Position numbers and translations under genes: made by a program | Shown: positions 54,926 through 64,000 of the stretch, in pieces | How positions within the stretch are numbered: the stretch's first letter is position 1 | Layout: the number at the start of each line of letters is the position of its first letter | DNA from: Megaustenia siamemsis | Lineage: Eukaryota; Mollusca; Gastropoda; Stylommatophora; Ariophantidae | NCBI GenBank assembly: GCA_032433765.1 | Contig: JAVIAB010000092.1 | Span: forward strand, 67,991,660 to 68,055,659 | Direction of reading: 5' to 3' | DNA: 64,000 bases | Notes under the pieces: generated by a model | What the model saw: the letters and a program-made list of their open reading frames with translations, nothing else | The model's database searches: none | What the model was told of the DNA's origin: nothing

Positions 54926-55404
54926 GCCCATCTAGCATTCTAATAAGTATAGGTTACAAAGAGGAGTAATTGTTGGGCGAACATGGAAGTAGATGAAGGA
55001 ATAGAAATAATAACAAAGCTAATGAATGGCTTCTTCAACAGTGGATATACACCAGAAGAAATATTGAAACATATATTCACAGCTTTATCAAAGAAACCTG
55101 TTGAGTGCCATAGAATGTGAGAATCCTCATCAGTCATCATCAATAAGTCTTATGAGTCACATGACCAAAATATTACTAAGAATCATGATGCAAAGAGTGA
55201 GAAACAAAATTGAACCATAAATTAGTGGTGAAAAATATGGATTTGTTGAAGGTAAAGAAATGAACATCACATATATTGAAAGAACTTTAGTAGAAAGAGC
55301 CATTGGTATGAAAGCAGATCTGTACTTCTGTTTTATAGATTACACCAAAGCATTTGGCAAAGTAAAACAACAAGAAATAAAATCAACATTTTAGAATGTA
55401 TAAA

Positions 55405-55906
55405 TGTTGATAACAGAGATTTGTGAATAATAAAGAACACATAATGTCAGACATTTCTTGTTAAAAATAAGTGTATCTCTAAGTCGGAGAGACCTTCCTG
55501 TATGGCAAGGGATTTGCTTCTCTTATAGGTTAAATAAAACTATCTATCTATCTATTGTCCTTTCGAGCCGAAGACGGCACACAGGGAAGAACCACAATCT
55601 CAAAAAACAGAAACCTTGCATGCCAAAATGGCACATATTGCAGAGATCACTGCTTCCAAAACTTATGGCTTTGTTTCCATAACAATACTTTTTACAATGA
55701 CAGCTTATGTTGATAACAGAGATTTGTGAATAATAAAGAACACATCATGTCAGACATTTCTTGTTAAAAATAAGTGTATCTCCAAGTCGGAGAGACCTTC
55801 CTGTATGGCAAGGGATTTGCTTCTCTTATAGGTTAAATAAAACTATCTATCTATCTATTGTCCTTTCGAGCCGAAAACGGCACATAGGGCAGAACCACAA
55901 TCTCAA
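55405..55906 (-). repeat. Tandem duplication containing SINE E ends
   Basis: The stretch starting GTTGATAACAGAGATTTGTG at 55405 starts again at 55707 and repeats for about 200 bases with few differences, so a ~302-base unit was duplicated in tandem. Each unit holds CTATCTATCTATTGTCCTTTCGAGCC, the reversed SINE E 3' end. Unit 1 also keeps 140 bases of SINE E body (55561-55706). Confidence 0.88.
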
Positions 55907-56752
55907 AAAACCACTGTGAAAATATTACTCATTCAGTATATCACTGTGCTGATACAGCTTGACATGTATACACTTCATACTTCACAATTCACACTAAGTA
56001 TGTACTGGGAACAAAACAAATATTCATATAAAATACGACTGAAAAAAATGGTCTTTGTTAGAGATTAAAAGCTTGTGAATGCAAAACAAAACAAACAATA
56101 AAGAGCACTTACTGGCAAAAAAAGTAGCGGTAAAGAACAATACATATTTTCTGGAGTGTTTTGGCAAATAAAATGAGGTGTTAGGCATGGCTGTTTGCTT
56201 TCAGCAGATTTATTTAGTCAGTATAATAATACTAAGATCTGAAAAGGATGCACCTGAAATATCAGATGGATGTCATAATATAAACAATCAGAGCTGTGTA
56301 GATGACAAAGTTTTTATTGCTAAAAGTGAAAATGAGTTACAGATAATGGTTGACATTGTGATGGAAAGTAAAAATAAAGGCCATAACCTTAGCAAAAACA
56401 GCAATGGTCACAAAATTTGGGGAAGAAAAGATGCCAGATACCTTAAGAGAAGGGCATAGTAGGAAGTCAGCAGAATTAATAAACAACAGTAAAGATAGAA
56501 AGTTGAGAAGAGATATGATCACTCAAGCCAGCAGGCACAGCACTTGATTATGAGGATTATAGTGTTTAGGGACATCTCTTTTGATTATAATATTTGTAGT
56601 GTTTAAGTTAGTCTGTAGCCTGATCTTGAATTTTTTCTTCTGTTCATCATGTTATCTTTCCCAGTTCACCATGAAAGTCTCTTTGCTACATGTTGATCTG
56701 ACATGCAAACCACATGTGCAGCCCATCTTAGCAGTGACCTGCATAGCATGAA

Positions 56753-56754
<2 letters not shown>

Positions 56755-56784
<30 letters not shown>
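56755..56784. repeat. (AT)n microsatellite
   Basis: TA run of about 30 bases in intron 3, between the old LINE and exon 4. Confidence 0.95.
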
Positions 56785-56788
<4 letters not shown>

Positions 56789-57076
56789 CAAGGTGTATCA
56801 GCACAGTAAAATACTGAATAAGTAATGTTTTTATAGTGGTAGTTCTATTTAACCTATAAGAGAAGCAAAGTCGGCAGGCGTAGACTTGTTAGATAAGATT
56901 GAACATCTCACCCAGCTTAGAGATGGGTGGAGTTAAACACTACAAGCCATATGCAACGTCTAACGGTGCGGGAAGGATCAAGATTAAGTTCAATTTAACA
57001 CATTATTAGCAACGGAAAGTGACATTTATATAAACATGTTTTCATATAATATTTTCATGTTTCAAAAATGTTTTAG

Positions 57077-57220
57077 GTCCTTTTGTTCGTATGGTCTCAA
57101 GTCGTCTTGGAGCGAGGCGGACAGTATTCTGTGCTGGGATAATTCTCTCCTCAGGCTTCTTTGCAGCATCATTTGCTACAACAGTTACACAGCTTATCTT
57201 CACTCATGGACTTGTCTCGG
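57077..57220 (+). CDS. SLC16-like transporter, exon 4 seen: TM3-TM4
   Basis: Acceptor ATGTTTTAG|GTCCTT, donor GTCTCGG|GTAAAT, 144 bases, phase preserved. It encodes GPFVRMVSSRLGARRTVFCA, GIILSSGFFAASFATTVTQL and IFTHGLVSG. The RLGARR basic loop followed by a Gly/Ala-rich helix is the conserved MFS loop 2-3 region in MCT form. The next helix begins with FTHGLVSG. Confidence 0.9.
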
Positions 57221-58949
57221 GTAAATCTCCATATAGTTTATTGTTTTGTTCATTAATTATGAATTTTGCAATCAAGAGTTTAGTCCTTTGTTATATTGTT
57301 TTTCTCATCAGATTTCACTAATTTCATTTCACTGATTTGTACCTATGCTAAACATGTAAACCTAAACAAAATCTGGACTTCTGTCATGAAGTGCCTATAA
57401 ATTCACGCAAAGCAATGCTGATATGAAGTAAATTCTGTAGATTCACCTCATGATCAGGGGTCACAGCATGTTTTTGAGGGATCGCCAAGACATTTGTAGT
57501 TTAAATTTTTATAATAGAAAACTTCACCATGAGCATTTTCAAAACTCATTTATTACAATGTGGCTAAATTGCAGTATTTGCTAGAGCTTGGAATACTGAT
57601 TTAAAGAATAAATAAGTGAAAGGAAATAACTTAAGGTTCGTTATGACAAAGTTTAAAACATTATTAGACCACCATGTTCAAAGAAATAGAAATTTTAGTT
57701 ATTTCTTGTGTTGAGTCTTTAATTAATAAATTAAATAAACATTAAGATGCTATACATAAAAGGGATGTCTGTTAAAAATTGAGTGCAATGTCTAAAGAAG
57801 CAACAAGTTTAAATTTGAAGTGTTAATGAATTTTTATCACATTTATAAGTGAATGTTCATTACATTTGCATGTGTGAATGAAGTATTTATTACATTTGTA
57901 ATCACACTGTGACTAGAATATTCATCACTAGAGCTTGGATTTTTATGACAAGCCATATTTTTCCTGACATATTTTTGAAATAAAAGTTAGTTTCAACAAG
58001 ATTCATGCCTTTCTGAACACTCAGATGCTGTTTTTATTGGTCATACAAATTCATATTTTTACCATAATTTAGGTTTAGGTCATATTTTGACCAAACTGGG
58101 GGCATAAATATATATTTAAAAAAATATTTGTTATCATTTTAGGTACAATAAAACTTTCATTTAGAGGACCTTTTATTAAATGGAAAAAATTAGGCTTTGT
58201 AATATTATTGCTAAGAAACACATAAACTTGCCTGAATAAATACAAAGTGTCTATAATTCAGACAACATAATTCAAAATAAATATTTATGTGTAAAATTAA
58301 AGATCACTTTTAGTTGATTTACCATTTATAAGGATAAATGTTTGAAGTTCAAATATAAAAGAGACCTTTGGCCAGAACACCTCACCAAGCTGCAGCACAC
58401 TGGAGTGACAGTACTGTCAAGAAAGTTTGTTCTGAAGTGAGACTTCCAACAAGTATATACTATTGCCAAGCAGTTTCACAGTTTGAAGTGGAGACAACGC
58501 AATAAGACACCCCTTTGGTGTGAAAGTAATTGCAGCCACTGAGAGAATAACTGTGTCCAAAAATTTTTTAAAAAGTTAAAGCCAGAGAGATGCTCCACCT
58601 CAGAAATTGTTTGGCAACAAAGATATGAAAGCAGAGCCTAATGAAAAGGATGTAGTCGTATTAGCAGATAATTTAACATTATCTTTAATGGCAAATAAGT
58701 AATTAATTTATTTTATATTTTGTGCTATTTTTCATTTTTAGGTGATATTTTGCATTTTTTTCGGTTATAAATGTAGGCATATTTCAATGATTTTTAGGTC
58801 ACATTTGACATATTTTAGGTTATAAAAATCTAAGCCCTATTCATCACATTGCCTATTTCTGCAGCTAATAAGTAAAGTTTTCACATTTGACCTGAACCAA
58901 GTTTAATGGAAATAATGTTAATGGTAGGATTTTCAAATTTGTTTTTCAG
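57221..58949. other. Intron 4, no repeat recognised
   Basis: About 1.7 kb of AT-rich intron; the only intron of the gene seen here without an obvious transposon. Confidence 0.55.
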
Positions 58950-59069
58950 GAATTGGTTCAGGATTCATCCTTAACACTATGTATGTGACGGTTGGTCAGT
59001 ACTTTAACCATTATCGGGGCATAGCTTTTGGACTTTTGGCTACTGGTTCAGGAGTAGGAATGCTGGCAG
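58950..59069 (+). CDS. SLC16-like transporter, exon 5 seen: TM4-TM5
   Basis: Acceptor GTTTTTCAG|GAATTG, donor CTGGCAG|GTTTGC, 120 bases, phase preserved. It encodes GIGSGFILNTMYVTVGQYFN then HYRGIAFGLLATGSGVGMLAG. The YF...R..A.GL...G...G pattern is the second conserved SLC16 signature, at the start of TM5. The usual basic pair after YF is reduced to a single Arg after NHY. Confidence 0.9.
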
Positions 59070-59186
59070 GTTTGCTACTTTTGTTATTAACTTTAGATTA
59101 AGATACCATAGTTAAAATTATTGCATCAAAATACACATTCTTTAAATTTTGACATTTTGCTGTGTTCAAATGTTACCACTCCCCCC

Positions 59187-59392
59187 ATCATCATCATCGA
59201 GTGCCTTCTCCGCAACAAAGGTTGGCTACCATGGATCGCCATTCTACTCTGTTTCTTGCAAGATTGACTTGTCCATCTTTTGATGTTACTCGTCCATGTT
59301 AGTCTTGGTCTGCCTCTGCCACCTTGTATTTTCCCTTCCAATATTACTTTTAGTAGGCTTTATGTGTCTTTTAACATGCCCCAAAACTTTCA
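59187..59392 (-). mobile_element. LINE B 3' fragment, 9-bp TSD
   Basis: 206-bp antisense LINE B end with broken frame (GRGRPRLTWTSNIKRW), starting at the ATG-type tail. Duplication ACTCCCCCC at 59178-59186 and 59393-59401. Located in intron 5. Confidence 0.9.
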
Positions 59393-59401
59393 ACTCCCCC
59401 C

Positions 59402-60290
59402 AATTTAGCCTTATTGTATGTATATAAGCAAGTTTTACAAGTTAAAGAACCTTCAGCATTTAAAAACCTAAATTTGGAAAATTATATATTTTTCAATGTT
59501 CTCCATTTAAATATTTGATATATTTGGAAGTAAAATAAAGTTTGTTTGGCCTTAAATTTACATAAAGCTTATCAATACAATGTAATTTTTATGTGTGCCT
59601 GTGAAGGATGAGAAGCTCATTGGCCATTGGATCAGTTAGAAACAACTAATAGTAGAAGCCAAGGGAGATAGTAATTAAAATTTGAGACAAAGAAGTTTTA
59701 TTTCTCAAGTAAATTGTACATCAATGATAGTTTAAAAGTTGACATGTTTTAAATTTACAGTTTAGTAGCTACAGTGCAATAATAGTAAGACAAAGCTTGT
59801 GGACTTTTATAATATTGATCATTAAAAAGAGCTACAAACCTATTTTGAATGAACATATAGAACAATTGATCTTACCAGGGGTGGACAATCTACAACCTGT
59901 GAGGCCAGAATACGTTAAACAAGCAATTTTGACTGGCCTGCAATGTTGATTGAAAATACTATGCAATGTGGGCCCAAAAAATTAGATTTTAAAAAATAAC
60001 GTGCTCAATACAATTTTTATTTTAAAAAAATAATGATTCACTTTACAGTGTTGCAAAAAGGAAAATGCTCTTTTGCTAATTTTGTATCTTGTGCAAGACT
60101 GTAAAGATCAGTGTCTTTGATAATGAGACACTTAAGTGACAGTAATGTCTTTTCTACTCTTCTTGATTCTGTAAGATGAGAGTAGTGACATAACTTTGTC
60201 TTTATAAGTGCTGGGATGGGTAAGGGAAGATGGGAGAGGATGTTTTGCTCATTTTAATAAAGAAGGCTTTGAAAGTAGTTCTTTCCTTCT
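59402..60290. other. Intron 5 sequence, nothing recognised
   Basis: AT-rich intronic DNA without repeat matches or coding frames. Confidence 0.5.
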
Positions 60291-60691
60291 TCATTTCATT
60301 CATACACCCGTTGATATAACAAGAGGAGTAAGACAGGTATACATCCTATCACCAAGCTTGCTCAATCTATACATTGAGCAAATCTTTAAAAACAGCACAG
60401 AGATGCCAGGCCTAAACATGAATGGAAAGATAATCAATAACCTTAGATATGCTGATGGTACTGTATTACTAGTAGACAATCCTAAAGGTCTACAACAATT
60501 ACTTAATGTAATAAACATGACAAGCAAAAAATATGGATTAGATATGAATATCAAAAAGACTAAAACTATGATCATAAGCAAAGATAATACTCAAAAGCTA
60601 CAAGTAGATATCAAAGGTTAAATAATAGACCTGGAGACATTTCAGAGCTACAACTACCTTGGACATACTATAACCAGTGATGGAAAATGTA

Positions 60692-60841
60692 CTTCCTCTT
60701 CTTCTTCTTTTCTCGTTTCACTGATACCTAAAAGGTGTCGTGGTTTATATCATTTGTCATTCTTGAGCTGCTCGAACTGTCTGAATTAGTGGCTTTCCTT
60801 TGTTGTTACATGTCTGTCACTGCATCTATCCATCTTCTTAT
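60692..60841 (-). mobile_element. 150-bp insertion with AAG-type tail in LINE B, 9-bp TSD
   Basis: Flanked by GAAAATGTA (60683-60691, 60842-60850). Read on minus it ends in GAAAAGAAGAAGAAGAGGAAG, an AAG-type tail like LINE D. The body (GACAAATGATATAAACCACG) matches nothing else in the window. It is probably the 5'-truncated end of another LINE or SINE. Confidence 0.85.
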
Positions 60842-61244
60842 GAAAATGTACAACTGAAATAAACAAAAGAATAGGAATGGCAAAAAGTAATTTTAATGCC
60901 ATGAAAAGTATACTAACATCAAAACAAATAACACCAGGGCTAGATCTAAGAATAGCAAAATGTTATATCTTCTCAATATTCCTGTATGGTGCAGAAACAT
61001 GGACATTAGACGAGAAAACAGAAAAGAAAATGAAGCCTATGAAATGTGGATTTATAGAAGAATAGGTAGAATTGGATGGAAAGAAAAGAGAACAAATGAT
61101 GAAGTTTTAAAACAACTAAAAATAAAAAGAGAACTGCTAAACACAATTAGAACAAGACAAATGAAATTTTGGGGGCATTTTAAAAGACACAACAGACTAC
61201 TAAAAGTAATATTGGAAGGGAAAATACAAGGTAATAGAGGCAGA

Positions 61245-62059
61245 TGGAATCCAGTGGTCACTGACCAAGCAACTTGATGATTTAGACTTTGCTGATGACA
61301 TAGCTCTCCTATCACACAGCCATCAACAGATGCAGGATAAAATGAACATACTTGAAAGAATCACAACAGCTAGGACTGAAAATTAATAGAGATAAGACCA
61401 ACATTATGAGAATTAATGCAGTTGGCAATAACCAAATAAAATTAGAAGAAATAAGACGTACAATCTTACATATATCTGGGTAGTAATCAAGATAAAGAGG
61501 GAGGAACAGAAAATGATACCAAATAAGGATATCGAAAGCAAAAGGAGCTTTTGTTGCACTGGGAAACATATGGAAGTCCAAAGAAATTAAGTTAAATACC
61601 AAAATAAAAATTTTCAACTCCAATGTTAAGTCAGTCCTATTATATGGCTGTGAAACATGGAGAACAAGAAAATTATTGACAATCATGAGGATACAGACTT
61701 TCATTAATGGATGCTTACGCAGAATAAAAAGACAGGACAAATTCACTAACATAAAATTATGGAAATGTACCAGTCAAATACCAGTGGATAAAGAGATACA
61801 GCGAAGACGATGGCGCTGGATAGGACACACACTGTGGAAGCCAAATGAGAGTATTACACAACAGGCCCTTTTTTGGAATCCCCAGGGGAAAAGACAAAGA
61901 GGAAGACCAAGGAATTCTTGGAGAAGACAGATAGAAGCAGAGATGAAGATGATAGGAAGACATGGAATGATCTTAAAAGAATGGCAAGAAACAGAACGAC
62001 TTGGAAAGTGTTTATTGAAGACCTATGCTCCACAGGGAGCTGAAAGGTAGAAGAAGAAG
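61245..62059 (+). mobile_element. LINE D nested in LINE B, ~12-bp TSD
   Basis: Starts at GIQWSLTKQLDDLDFADDIA-type coding (catalytic FADD), with frameshifts, then CLRRIKRQDKFTNIKLW, RRRWRWIGHTLWKPNESI and GKRQRGRPRNSWRR, ending GAAAGGTAGAAGAAGAAG. Flanking copies AATAGAGGCAGA (61233-61244) and AATAGAAGCAGA (62060-62071) differ at one base. It is colinear with the minus-strand LINE D at 22527-24000. Confidence 0.93.
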
Positions 62060-62447
62060 AATAGAAGCAGACCAAGACTAACACGGACGAGTAACATAAA
62101 AAAATGGACAAATCAGCCTATGACAACCTGCACCATCAGAGCAAGAGACAGAGCGGGATGGCGATCCATGGTAGCCAACCTTCAATGCGGAGACAGCACT
62201 TAATGATGATGATGATGGAAAAGAAATGAAATAATGAAAATCAAGAAGGAATTATTTACTCAATTTGAGAAAGACAAAGTCCAACATCTAAAGTCTAGTA
62301 CTATTCATTTTGCAGCTCTTATATTTTTTGCAAGATGTTTTTAAAAAGTTTATTTGATATTAACACAATGTAATAATATATTCTGCATTTTTTATTTTAT
62401 ATTATTTAGCATTGTTGACAGATATTTCTCATTCTCTTCATTTTCAG

Positions 62448-63460
62448 GAGGAAATGCTTTGACTGCTCTTGTCAGATTTTATGGTTTGAGGGGAACATAC
62501 TTATTGTGGGCTGGAGTGACAATGCATATTCTTGTCTTTGCTATGCTGTTGCGCCCTTCTGATGCAGAGCAGAAATTAAAAGCAGAAAAGAAGAGAGCAA
62601 AAGACTCCAAACGTAAGAAGCAGCGGAGATTTCAGGGTGATGTTGGAAGCATGAGGAGTGGAACAAACAGCATTTTTAGTGGAAGAGGAAGCTCTTTCAG
62701 AAGGAGTCAGAAGTCCATAGCCAAAACAGGTCAACAAGATCTAGGTGTAGCTCCGCTATTAAAAACTGTTTTGCACCGTGATTTATCCAGATCAACATTC
62801 TCAGTTAATACCAATCGTTCTGTTAGGGTGAATCGCAGGTCTAATTATAATATACCAGCCAATCAGACAGGTGCTCCAAGTAAGTTGGCCTCTGAGTCTG
62901 GTCAACGACCTAATAGCCTTAATATATCATCCATACCTAACACCGCTGCTGTGACGCAAAGTCTTTCTCCTTCCGGTGTTTCTGTCCAGGACCCAATAAA
63001 CAAGACTGCTTCAGGGGACAAAAAGATTACAGAAGAAAATATTCCTTTGATAGATTCCGTTTCAGCTCCAGAGACTCCAGTAACAAATAAAAGTGGTAGT
63101 CCCTCACAAAATATTGTAACACCCACATTCAGTCGGGCTCCTTCTGAGTTGAATCGCTCATTCCGCAAGCGTCTTATATCAGGATCTTCTCAAGCGCCAT
63201 CTACATACACATCAGCAGGTCGTCTTAGTTATCGTCCATCAATCCGAGAACAGTTGCAACGTAATGACCTGGATAATGAATCTCTAGCCTCAACTCTAGT
63301 TTCACACCTTCAACCACAGGATGCCCTTAATCCAAGATATCGCCTTGGTTCACGAAGTGTCTCCTCCTTGTTTGGTAGCATTGCTAGTCTGCCCACAGCT
63401 TTGATTGTGATCAAACACGATTTGTCAGGAATTGAAGCAGCAGTAGAGACCAAGAAAAAG
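62448..63460 (+). CDS. SLC16-like transporter, exon 6 seen: TM6 and long central loop
   Basis: Acceptor CATTTTCAG|GAGGAA, donor AAGAAAAAG|GTATCA, 1013 bases ending in phase 0. It encodes the end of TM5 (GGNALTALVRFYGLRGTYLL, including the conserved YGxRG turn) and TM6 (WAGVTMHILVFAMLLRP). About 300 hydrophilic residues follow: an initial Lys/Arg-rich stretch (AEKKRAKDSKRKKQRR), Ser/Thr/Pro-rich sequence, and repeated basic-Ser patches (SSFRRSQKS, RSFRKRLISGSS). This matches the large cytosolic TM6-TM7 loop of monocarboxylate transporters, but vertebrate loops are usually about 30-100 residues. The stop at 63542 in the read-through frame lies beyond the donor. TM7-12 are expected to the right of the window. 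Confidence 0.88.
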
Positions 63461-64000
63461 GTATCAGAATCCTCTTTGTTCAAAAATGATCATTTTTATT
63501 TTAAGCTTATTACTATACATCCTCACTTGATTTTGTTTCAATAGAAAGCTGATATATTTTGTGCTGTTCTTTGTTGTTGTTAATGAGATTATCTATATCT
63601 ATGGTGAACTGTGTGAGTTCTGATTTGTTTGTGTTCTTGCTGTTCTTAAAAAAAAAAATCTTTTATGTACAATTATTCTCATTCTTGATAAATAAATTAG
63701 AACACTGAATAGCACAATTGGAGTTTAGTTTTCAGAGTATTTAGAAAGCCTGCAAGTAACATATATAATTAGTGTCCCCTAGCTTTAGGCACATATTGGT
63801 CTTTAAAAAGTAATTAAAAAGGGTATAGTTTCTAGAATATGAAGAAGGTAGTAATCTCAAAGGTTCTCTAGAACCAAAGCCCAAGGAGTCTTTGCAGACT
63901 ACACTAATTGAGGCAGGCAACACACAACTCAACTGGATAAGGAGAACATTTAGACTGGCCATCAAGGGAGTGAAGTCTTCCTCCTCTTGGCAGAGGAACA
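63461..64000. other. Start of intron 6, window edge
   Basis: AT-rich intronic DNA to the end of the window; no further exon or repeat recognised. Confidence 0.55.

Larger units (their letters stand above)
54590..56550 (+). mobile_element. LINE A-like old copy, interrupted
   Basis: A long decayed relative of LINE A. Parts seen are the pre-RT region (IDELEGRIMQPNKKT; CSIK...SVEADNITKVEIEKHLKK), the RT fingers (SHMTKILLRI, KYGFVEGK), CFIDYTKAFGKVKQ, then after the SINE E material GVRHGCLLSADLF. A degenerate catalytic region follows (VDDKVFIAKSENELQIMVDI, where VDD replaces YADD), then the tail STELINNSKDRKLRRDMIT. It is interrupted by a repeat H scrap (54857-54925) and by SINE E sequence (55405-55906). 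Internally deleted and inactive. Confidence 0.75.
60291..62217 (+). mobile_element. LINE B copy interrupted by two younger insertions
   Basis: LINE B in three pieces: 60291-60691, 60842-61244 and 62060-62217. Coding includes RGVRQVYILSPSLLNLYIEQ, the active-site region LRYADGTVLLVDNP (Gly replaces the second catalytic Asp, so dead), NYLGHTITSDGK, RIGMAKSNFNAMKSIL, MWIYRRIGRIGWKEKR, and the tail WRSMVANLQC with (ATG)n. Removing the two insertions and one copy of each target duplication restores a continuous LINE B. Sense in intron 5. Confidence 0.92.

Noticed and set aside
56860..57000. Possible small RNA gene before exon 4
   Set aside because: The start matches the sequence next to SINE E in reverse (AACCTATAAGAGAAGC), and no stable conserved fold is evident.

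Overview
This is a eukaryotic, AT-rich, repeat-crowded window with one recognisable spliced host gene. Long introns with GT/AG borders, several tRNA-derived SINE families, truncated RTE-like LINEs with simple-repeat tails, hAT and Tc1/mariner-type DNA transposons and abundant microsatellites point to an animal. I infer a lophotrochozoan, most likely a mollusc and possibly a gastropod, but nothing in the window fixes the species.

Layout. 1-3.3 kb: no clear gene, a TATA-type promoter candidate near 1.45 kb and a decayed LINE. 3.3-5.1 kb: a 340-bp repeat block, a ~38-bp satellite and a broken gene fragment (galactose-binding-like plus EGF modules); the same trio recurs in inverted orientation at 18.0-19.7 kb. 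At 16.3-19.7 kb this unit is bounded by two facing copies of the block, so it looks like a fold-back element carrying a captured gene fragment. 5.2-9.9 kb: a SINE, two internally deleted hAT elements, a 39-bp minisatellite and a TAG/CAG trinucleotide array. 10-28 kb: LINE and SINE fragments, an ETS/YY1-like promoter candidate at 14.45 kb, a heterodimeric SINE inside a LINE, and two RNase H remnants. 28-29.8 kb: a SINE split by an RTE-like LINE that begins with a 63-bp fold-back. 33.4-34.7 kb: an intact single-exon transposase ORF of the IS630/Tc1/mariner group with an unusually wide D-E spacing. 35.7-40.4 kb: SINE/LINE nests and dispersed repeats.

The host gene occupies 40.88-63.46 kb on the plus strand and continues past the right edge. 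Six exons join in frame (allowing one base missing from an A7 run) into about 753 residues of an SLC16/monocarboxylate-transporter-like protein: a long hydrophilic N-terminus, TM1-TM6 and a ~300-residue loop. TM7-12 lie outside. Its introns hold at least four LINE families (A: ATG-type tail; B: ATG-type tail; C: ATAG-type tail; D: AAG-type tail), several nested with clean target-site duplications, plus a 1.6-kb, 39-bp-unit minisatellite that appears to have grown from one segment of a dispersed repeat.

Family letters used below: LINE A-D and K; SINE1 (two-box tRNA head, CGCCACTTGGCG hairpin at its 3' end); SINE E, F and G; repeat H. These names are mine. Identity statements are by eye; nothing was aligned by software.
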